Source of the DNA: Taibaiella sp.
Lineage (GTDB): Bacteria > Bacteroidota > Bacteroidia > Chitinophagales > Chitinophagaceae
NCBI GenBank assembly: GCA_019454705.1
Contig: JACFNS010000047.1
Location: 1-11,065 of the forward strand
Length of the DNA: 11,065 bases
Reading direction: 5' to 3'
In this document: positions 7,029-11,065 of the stretch, one piece after another
Position numbering within the stretch: the stretch's first letter is position 1
Layout: each line of letters starts with the position of its first letter
Position numbers and translations under genes: made by a program
Notes under the pieces: model-generated
The model's input: only the letters and a program-made list of their open reading frames with translations
What the model was told of the DNA's origin: nothing
Databases searched by the model: none

Positions 7029-8507
7029 ATGGAGTTACCTCATCATATATCTATCGAGTACCTGCAATCGCTGGGTGCGAAACCTATCAATCTTTCAGGC
7101 GCTGCTATAGGCCGCATACTAGACAACCGTAATTATTTAGATAAGAAACTGAGCAAGGGCGAAACCCATTACGGTATTAATACGGGGTTTGGTTCTTTGT
7201 GCGATGTGCGCATCAGCGACGACCAGCTTTCTCAACTGCAGGAGAACCTTGTATGCTCACATGCCTGCGGTATGGGCGATGAAGTGCCCGAAGATGTAGT
7301 GAAGCTGATGTTGCTGCTCAAAGCACACGGCCTCAGCCAGGGCTATAGCGGTGTACGTACCGAAGTGGTGCAGCGTTTGGTTGACTTTTACAATATGGGT
7401 ATCTATCCCGTGGTATATGAATTAGGTTCCCTCGGCGCTTCCGGCGATCTGGCACCATTGGCACACCTCAGCCTGCCGATATTCGGCATGGGCAAGGTAC
7501 GATACAATGGCAAAGTGCGTGAGAGTAAGGATGTGCTGAGAGAACTGGAAATGGAACCTATTCCGTTGGCTGCCAAAGAGGGGCTGGCGTTGCTGAACGG
7601 CACTCAGTTTATGAGCAGCTACGGTACCTGGGCGTTGATGGCAGCTGAAAGGCTGTATCGCTGGGCGAATGTAATAGGTGCTATATCTACTGATGCTTAC
7701 CATGCCAAGAGCGACCCGTTTAAACATCCTATACACAGGGTACGCCCTCATAACGGACAGATAATTACAGCACAGCAGCTGATGGAACTTCTGGAAGGCA
7801 GCGCGATACAAGCCGTTCCCAAACAACAGGTGCAGGACCCGTATTCTTTCCGCTGTATGCCGCAGGTGCATGGCGCTACCAGGGATGTGATAGATACGGT
7901 AACTAATGTTATAGAAATAGAAATCAACTCTGTGACAGATAACCCCATCGTCTTCCATGACGAGGATGAAATCATCAGCGGCGGTAACTTCCACGGGCAG
8001 CCGTTAGCATTGCATTTAGACTTCCTGGCAATAGCCATGTCGGAGTTGGCGAATATATCTGAACGCCGTACCTACCTGCTGGTAAGCGGACAAAGAGGAT
8101 TGCCGCCATTCCTGGCTCCCGATGCAGGATTGAACAGCGGGTTTATGATTGCACAATACACTGCAGCGGCTATTGTTAGCCAGAACAAACAACTCTGTAC
8201 GCCTGCATCTATCGACAGTATAGTGAGCAGCAACGGGCAGGAAGATCATGTAAGTATGGGCGCCAACGCCGCTACCAAGCTGCACAAGCTCATGAAGAAT
8301 GTACAACGTGTATTAGCTATTGAACTGCTGACAACAGTGCAGGCAATCGAGTTCCGCAGGCCGGGAACAAGCTCTCCTGCACTGGAAAAGATATGTACAG
8401 CATTAAGGGGACAAATACCTTTTATGGATAGCGACAGACTGCTGCACGACGACCTGGTTAAAACAGAACAATTCCTGGAGCAGGATGCGGATGCGCTGAT
8501 GAAATAA
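7029..8507 (+). CDS. hutH: Histidine ammonia-lyase (MIO-dependent aromatic amino acid lyase)
   Basis: The enzyme removes ammonia from histidine to give urocanate, the first step of histidine breakdown, in the cytoplasm. The 492-residue product has the Ala-Ser-Gly triad (137-139, in GSLGASGDLAPLAHL) that cyclises to the MIO electrophile, the catalytic Tyr in YGINTGFG (Y48), NGTQ (190-193), QDPYSFRCMPQV (269-280), NSVTDNP (300-306) and QEDHVSM (404-410). In the selectivity position it has Ser-His (S77-H78 in LVCSHACG), as in histidine lyases, rather than the His-Leu or Phe-Leu of tyrosine and phenylalanine lyases. The NFHGQP block differs from the HAEP of Pseudomonas HutH but is usual, as I recall, in Bacteroidota. 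The ATG at 7029 is preferred to a TTG at 7008. No hutU, hutI or formimidoyl-transfer gene is adjacent. A TAATTTG at 7004-7010 could be a degenerate -7 element. Confidence 0.88.
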   Translation: MELPHHISIEYLQSLGAKPINLSGAAIGRILDNRNYLDKKLSKGETHYGINTGFGSLCDVRISDDQLSQLQENLVCSHACGMGDEVPEDVVKLMLLLKAHGLSQGYSGVRTEVVQRLVDFYNMGIYPVVYELGSLGASGDLAPLAHLSLPIFGMGKVRYNGKVRESKDVLRELEMEPIPLAAKEGLALLNGTQFMSSYGTWALMAAERLYRWANVIGAISTDAYHAKSDPFKHPIHRVRPHNGQIITAQQLMELLEGSAIQAVPKQQVQDPYSFRCMPQVHGATRDVIDTVTNVIEIEINSVTDNPIVFHDEDEIISGGNFHGQPLALHLDFLAIAMSELANISERRTYLLVSGQRGLPPFLAPDAGLNSGFMIAQYTAAAIVSQNKQLCTPASIDSIVSSNGQEDHVSMGANAATKLHKLMKNVQRVLAIELLTTVQAIEFRRPGTSSPALEKICTALRGQIPFMDSDRLLHDDLVKTEQFLEQDADALMK

Positions 8508-8540
8508 TGCAGTATATTGTTTGTCTATTTCAGACAACCT

Positions 8541-8945
8541 ATGTACTACAAAGAAGCTATATTATGCCTGATGTTTGGTGTTGCAGAAGCAGACGGCGGT
8601 TTGCGCGAAGACGAACTCATCAACATTGTCACTATGAAGGAGATCTTCAAAGGCTATTCAGAGCACGACATTATTACACTATATAAAGAATACAAAAAAC
8701 GTTTTGAAGATAAAAGCTTCAGCGATATAGCCCATATAATGGCCAGCCAGATACCGCCCGAGTTGCATATGGCGACCCTTTCCATCCTGGCGGATATTAT
8801 CGTACTGGACTTTAATGTGGATATGAAGGAAGGCTCTTTCATCAGCATAGTAGCCAATACCATGGGTATCAGCGATGTAGCGGTAAAAACATTGCTGTTG
8901 ACTTCTTTATCTAAAAGGCTGATGATGAGTGCGGGTAAAGAATAA
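8541..8945 (+). CDS. TerB-like (tellurite resistance TerB family) protein
   Basis: The 134-residue product is predicted mostly helical. It has two acidic helix-loop regions typical of the TerB fold: FGVAEADGGLREDEL (12-26) and, about 80 residues on, ADIIVLDFNVDMKEGSFISI, where Asp and Glu residues could bind metal. TerB-domain proteins are linked to tellurite resistance and membrane-associated metal-sensing complexes, but stand-alone single-domain members like this one are widespread in Bacteroidota and mostly uncharacterised. There is no signal peptide or membrane segment, so it is probably cytoplasmic. No other ter gene is nearby. The ATG at 8541 is preferred to the TTG at 8517, because the family-like MYYKEAILCLMFGVA begins there. 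It lies 33 bases after hutH; TATATTGTTTG at 8513-8523 is an imperfect promoter-like stretch between them. Confidence 0.72.
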   Translation: MYYKEAILCLMFGVAEADGGLREDELINIVTMKEIFKGYSEHDIITLYKEYKKRFEDKSFSDIAHIMASQIPPELHMATLSILADIIVLDFNVDMKEGSFISIVANTMGISDVAVKTLLLTSLSKRLMMSAGKE

Positions 8946-9000
8946 ATAAACCCTATTGATGTATAAACATTAGCCTGTGCTTTCGTTTAATATAATGCCG

Positions 9001-9008
9001 TAATTTTA
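9001..9008 (+). promoter_or_regulatory. Possible -7 element (TAATTTTA) of the pirin-family gene
   Basis: TAATTTTA differs from TAnnTTTG only in the last base and ends 4 bases before the first ATG (9013), or 7 before the second in-frame ATG (9016). The 67-base gap 8946-9012 shows no terminator hairpin for the gene before it. Confidence 0.3.
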
Positions 9009-9012
9009 GGGT

Positions 9013-9975
9013 ATGATGTCCAGGAAAAAATTCATTAAAGGTTCGGCTATTATCGGTGCTTCGCTTGCAGTGCCCAATTTCCTCTTTGGCCAGTCGGGTA
9101 TGTACTCCGGCAAGGGGCATAGGAAGATACACCGCATACTCAACTCAGACAGGGTAAATGTAGGCACCTTGCCGGTGATGCGCGCATTCGCGGGCAACCA
9201 TTTGGATTATGTGTCGCCCTTCGTGATGTTCGACGAGTTTGGCCCGGTGGATGTGAACCCCGGCAGCAACCCTCTGCGTGTAGATGCGCATCCCCATGCG
9301 GGTGTAATACCCACTACTTATTTCCTGTCGGGCAGCGGCCATCATAAGGATAGCCTGAATTATGATTTCCAGATAGAGCAGGGAGAGTTTATGATGTTCA
9401 GCTCGGGCAAAGGGGCTATACATATGGAAGAATCAGGCCAAAGGCTGAAAAAAGAGGGTGGCAACCTGCATGGTTTCCAGATATGGCTGAACATGCCTGC
9501 ACAAAATAAATACGATGACCCTACCACGGTGGTACACCGTGGCAAGCAGATGCCCACCATTGTAAAGAAAAACTTTACGGGCAGGGTAGTGCTGGGCGAG
9601 CTGATGGGCTATAAATCAGACATCAAAACATTTACTCCCACGTTCTATTATTATATCAAACTGAATAAGCAGTCGCGCCTGGACATCCCTGTTGACCCCA
9701 CGCACAATGCCTTCGCCTATTGCGTGAGCGGCAAAGTGGAGATAGAAGACCAGCACGAATTGAAACCTAACCAACTGGTATTGTACAAAAGGGGCGGCGA
9801 TGTTATCAACCTGTACAGCGAAGAAGGTGCAGAAGTATTTGTATTGGGTGGGCAACCGCTCAACGAGCCGGTATATTCTTACGGTCCGTTTGTAATGAAC
9901 AGCGAGGAGCAAATCATGCGTTGCTATGCCGACTACCAGTCCGGCAAAATGGGCGACCCCAGGCAGGTGAATTAG
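9013..9975 (+). CDS. Pirin-family bicupin protein with an N-terminal export signal
   Basis: The 320-residue product is a pirin. The N-terminal cupin has VMFDEFGP (71-78), AHPHAG (92-97) and AIHMEE (135-140), giving the four metal ligands H93, H95, H137 and E139 at the same spacing as in human pirin. The second cupin follows from about 210 (FYYYIKL, then the AYCVSGKVEI strand). Pirins bind iron; some show quercetin dioxygenase activity or act as regulators. What is odd is the N-terminus: SRKKFIKG followed by a hydrophobic stretch to LFGQ (residues 3-27). This resembles a Tat signal with Arg-Lys in place of Arg-Arg, or a Sec signal, with cleavage likely after G26. Most pirins are intracellular; this one is predicted to be exported, and Tat would fit a protein that acquires metal before export. 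It is followed 76 bases on by another exported protein gene. Confidence 0.85.
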   Translation: MMSRKKFIKGSAIIGASLAVPNFLFGQSGMYSGKGHRKIHRILNSDRVNVGTLPVMRAFAGNHLDYVSPFVMFDEFGPVDVNPGSNPLRVDAHPHAGVIPTTYFLSGSGHHKDSLNYDFQIEQGEFMMFSSGKGAIHMEESGQRLKKEGGNLHGFQIWLNMPAQNKYDDPTTVVHRGKQMPTIVKKNFTGRVVLGELMGYKSDIKTFTPTFYYYIKLNKQSRLDIPVDPTHNAFAYCVSGKVEIEDQHELKPNQLVLYKRGGDVINLYSEEGAEVFVLGGQPLNEPVYSYGPFVMNSEEQIMRCYADYQSGKMGDPRQVN

Positions 9976-10005
9976 TAATGGAATTGTAAATATCTGTGTG
10001 CATCC

Positions 10006-10022
10006 AACCGGCAACGGTTTTC
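10006..10022 (+). other. Small hairpin followed by a short T-run after the pirin gene
   Basis: AACCG (10006-10010) and CGGTT (10015-10019) form a 5-base-pair stem closed by a GCAA tetraloop. The two T residues closing the stem run on into two more, making a four-T run (10018-10021). This could be a weak terminator for the pirin transcript or only chance; the stem is short for an intrinsic terminator. Confidence 0.2.
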
Positions 10023-10038
10023 AAGTCGTCTATCGTTG

Positions 10039-10046
10039 TAATATTG
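10039..10046 (+). promoter_or_regulatory. Possible -7 element (TAATATTG) of the T9SS cargo gene
   Basis: TAATATTG has one mismatch to TAnnTTTG and ends 5 bases before the chosen ATG at 10052. Its position supports that start over the upstream in-frame GTG at 9998, whose extra residues would lie upstream of the promoter. Confidence 0.3.
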
Positions 10047-10051
10047 CGTTG

Positions 10052-10753
10052 ATGAAAAACATTTACTGCATACTAATAATTCTGTTCCCATTCCTTGCGA
10101 ACGAATCTTACGCACAGATAAAATGCTACCGTTTCAGCCTGGCGCTGCAGAGTACCGACTGGCGCGATACATCATGTGTGGCCTGCACTTCTGACCCCGA
10201 TGTGATTGCTGATGTAAATAACCAGTTGAGCAAACAATTTGCAGACAGGAACAAACATATAAATGGTGCAATTGCAGCCGGCAATGCATCGGTTAACAAA
10301 AACGCTCATTATAATTTTCTCTGGCATTTTAAGGTGAACGAATGGAGCCTGAGAGAAATGTCAATGGAAGTATGTGATGGCCGCCCGTATTCTGATATAG
10401 ACCTGGATACAGCCTACTGGTTCAATACAGTTGGCTTTTTCTGCCCATGGACATCAATAGTGGCAGAAGAACTGACCACAGTAAGCATACCTGATAGGAA
10501 AGGTGATATCGGCAACATGGCACTTTATCCTAATCCCGCAGCCGGGTATTTCAACCTGGTATCCGCTCAGGGCTTCAGGGGAGAAATACTGATATACAGT
10601 ATGAACGGCATGCTGCAATATAAAAAGCCGGCCTATATTGAAAAAGGGGGAACCGCCTCATTTGACATCAGTCAACTGCCCTCGGGACTCTATATGCTGC
10701 AACTGAAAAACGAATATTCCGTATGGAATCAACGGCTGAGCATAGCCCGTTAA
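10052..10753 (+). CDS. Secreted protein with BP74-like N-terminal domain and C-terminal T9SS sorting domain
   Basis: The 233-residue product has a Sec signal peptide (1-21; ANESYA then QIK), a compact middle domain (about 24-140) and a type A T9SS sorting domain (about 157-233). The sorting domain shows MALYPNPAAGYFNL, EILIYSMNGML, FDISQLPSGLYMLQL and a short basic tail, the usual pattern of cargo translocated across the outer membrane. The middle domain has HINGAIAAGN, HYNFLWHF, MSMEVCDGRP and GFFCPWTS with mature cysteines C25, C42, C45, C108 and C131. From memory this block order resembles the BP74-like domain seen in secreted bacterial proteins and in Dictyostelium BP74; I could not search to confirm. 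Its function is not known to me. The ATG at 10052 is chosen because the signal peptide begins there; a GTG at 9998 would add 18 unlikely residues. Confidence 0.82.
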   Translation: MKNIYCILIILFPFLANESYAQIKCYRFSLALQSTDWRDTSCVACTSDPDVIADVNNQLSKQFADRNKHINGAIAAGNASVNKNAHYNFLWHFKVNEWSLREMSMEVCDGRPYSDIDLDTAYWFNTVGFFCPWTSIVAEELTTVSIPDRKGDIGNMALYPNPAAGYFNLVSAQGFRGEILIYSMNGMLQYKKPAYIEKGGTASFDISQLPSGLYMLQLKNEYSVWNQRLSIAR

Positions 10754-10772
10754 ACTCCTCTCTTTTTTAGGC

Positions 10773-10782
10773 TGCATATGCA
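10773..10782. repeat. 10-base perfect palindrome upstream of the last gene
   Basis: TGCATATGCA is its own reverse complement and lies in the 77-base gap before the last gene, 16 bases before the longer dyad. It may be a regulator-binding half of a larger operator, or chance. Confidence 0.3.
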
Positions 10783-10798
10783 TACTACGTTAAACAAA

Positions 10799-10819
10799 TG
10801 AAGTATATTCAATACTTCA
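10799..10819. promoter_or_regulatory. Inverted repeat, possible operator or leader hairpin
   Basis: The arms TGAAGTAT (10799-10806) and ATACTTCA (10812-10819) are perfect 8-base reverse complements around a 5-base spacer (ATTCA). The dyad ends 11 bases before the ATG at 10831. It has the size and symmetry of a dimeric regulator site; as RNA it would be a weak AU-rich hairpin in the leader. It is not followed by a T-run, so it is not a terminator. Confidence 0.4.
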
Positions 10820-10830
10820 ATATAGCTGCT

Positions 10831-11065
10831 ATGCAAAAAAAATGGCTAATGCTTGCCGGGCTATTATTCCCGGTGTTTTGCTCCGCGCAATATACCCAGA
10901 CAATTAAGGGTACAGTCACCGATAAAGAATCTAAAATACCACTGGCTGGTGTAACTGTTGCAGTTACCACGGTCAATCCTCCAGCAGGTACGGCTACTGA
11001 CGGTAATGGTAACTTTTTAATAGAAAATATACCGGTAGGCAAACACACCATACAGGTGTCCTACA
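10831..11065 (+). CDS. Secreted carboxypeptidase-regulatory-like-domain protein, N-terminal part (possible TonB-dependent receptor)
   Basis: The frame is open to the end of the window and is cut by it. It begins with a Sec signal peptide, MQKKWLMLAGLLFPVFCSAQ, probably cut after the Ala. After it comes a CarboxypepD_reg-like beta-sandwich: TIKGTVTDKES, IPLAGVTVAV, GTATDGNGNFLIENIPVG and HTIQVSY. In Bacteroidota this domain most often opens SusC-type or other TonB-dependent outer-membrane receptors, but it also occurs in other envelope proteins, and no plug or barrel sequence is inside the window. The Cys in the signal region lacks a proper lipobox, so a lipoprotein is unlikely. An in-frame ATG at 10798 would add 11 residues and overlap the dyad at 10799-10819; the ATG at 10831 gives the cleaner signal peptide. 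The T9SS cargo gene ends 77 bases upstream. Confidence 0.8.
   Translation, partial: MQKKWLMLAGLLFPVFCSAQYTQTIKGTVTDKESKIPLAGVTVAVTTVNPPAGTATDGNGNFLIENIPVGKHTIQVSY

Noticed and set aside
8541..8945. Tellurite resistance operon suggested by the TerB-like gene
   Set aside because: No terA, terC, terD, terE or terZ neighbours; single TerB-domain proteins are common outside such operons.
10831..11065. Firm call as a SusC-type TonB-dependent receptor
   Set aside because: Only the signal peptide and regulatory-like domain are inside the window; plug and barrel cannot be seen, so it is left as a possibility.

Overview
The window looks like a chromosomal segment of a member of the Bacteroidota, most likely a Chitinophagaceae-like or related lineage. 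Several things point there: a protein with a C-terminal type IX secretion (T9SS) sorting domain, a secreted protein opening with a carboxypeptidase-regulatory-like domain of the kind found on TonB-dependent receptors, a Bacteroidota-style MerR-like regulator, a short single-domain ManC, weak or absent Shine-Dalgarno sequences, and TAnnTTTG-type -7 promoter elements just upstream of several start codons. I see no mobile element, CRISPR array, rRNA or tRNA. Most genes are housekeeping or common accessory genes of the phylum.

Layout. (1) Positions 1-3863, plus strand: the 3' part of a patatin-like phospholipase, a family 2 glycosyltransferase, mannose-1-phosphate guanylyltransferase (manC), and a PLP-dependent methionine aminotransferase whose start overlaps the manC stop by one base. 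(2) Positions 3858-5793, minus strand: a TauE/SafE-type membrane permease and, upstream of it in transcription order, mqnC of the futalosine menaquinone pathway. A strong intrinsic terminator lies between the two and its U-tract touches the permease start codon. The permease and the aminotransferase converge with a 6-base overlap. (3) Positions 5920-8945, plus strand: a probable operon or closely spaced set made of a MerR-like regulator with a Lys/Glu/Ala/Pro-rich linker, an exported thioredoxin-fold protein with one cysteine, histidine ammonia-lyase, and a TerB-like protein. (4) Positions 9013-11065, plus strand: a pirin-family cupin with an export signal, a T9SS cargo protein whose N-terminal domain resembles the BP74-like family, and the start of a carboxypeptidase-regulatory-like-domain protein preceded by two palindromes.

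How the genes fit together. The glycosyltransferase and manC may both serve surface glycan synthesis, since GDP-mannose is a donor sugar. MqnC feeds the menaquinone pool of the respiratory chain. The last three genes all encode exported proteins, so the right end is a small envelope/secretion block. Nothing here forms a clear new multi-gene system. The items most worth a second look are the exported pirin, the BP74-like T9SS cargo, the terminator abutting the permease start, the palindromes before the last gene, and the repeated placement of -7 elements that implies leaderless or very short-leader transcripts.
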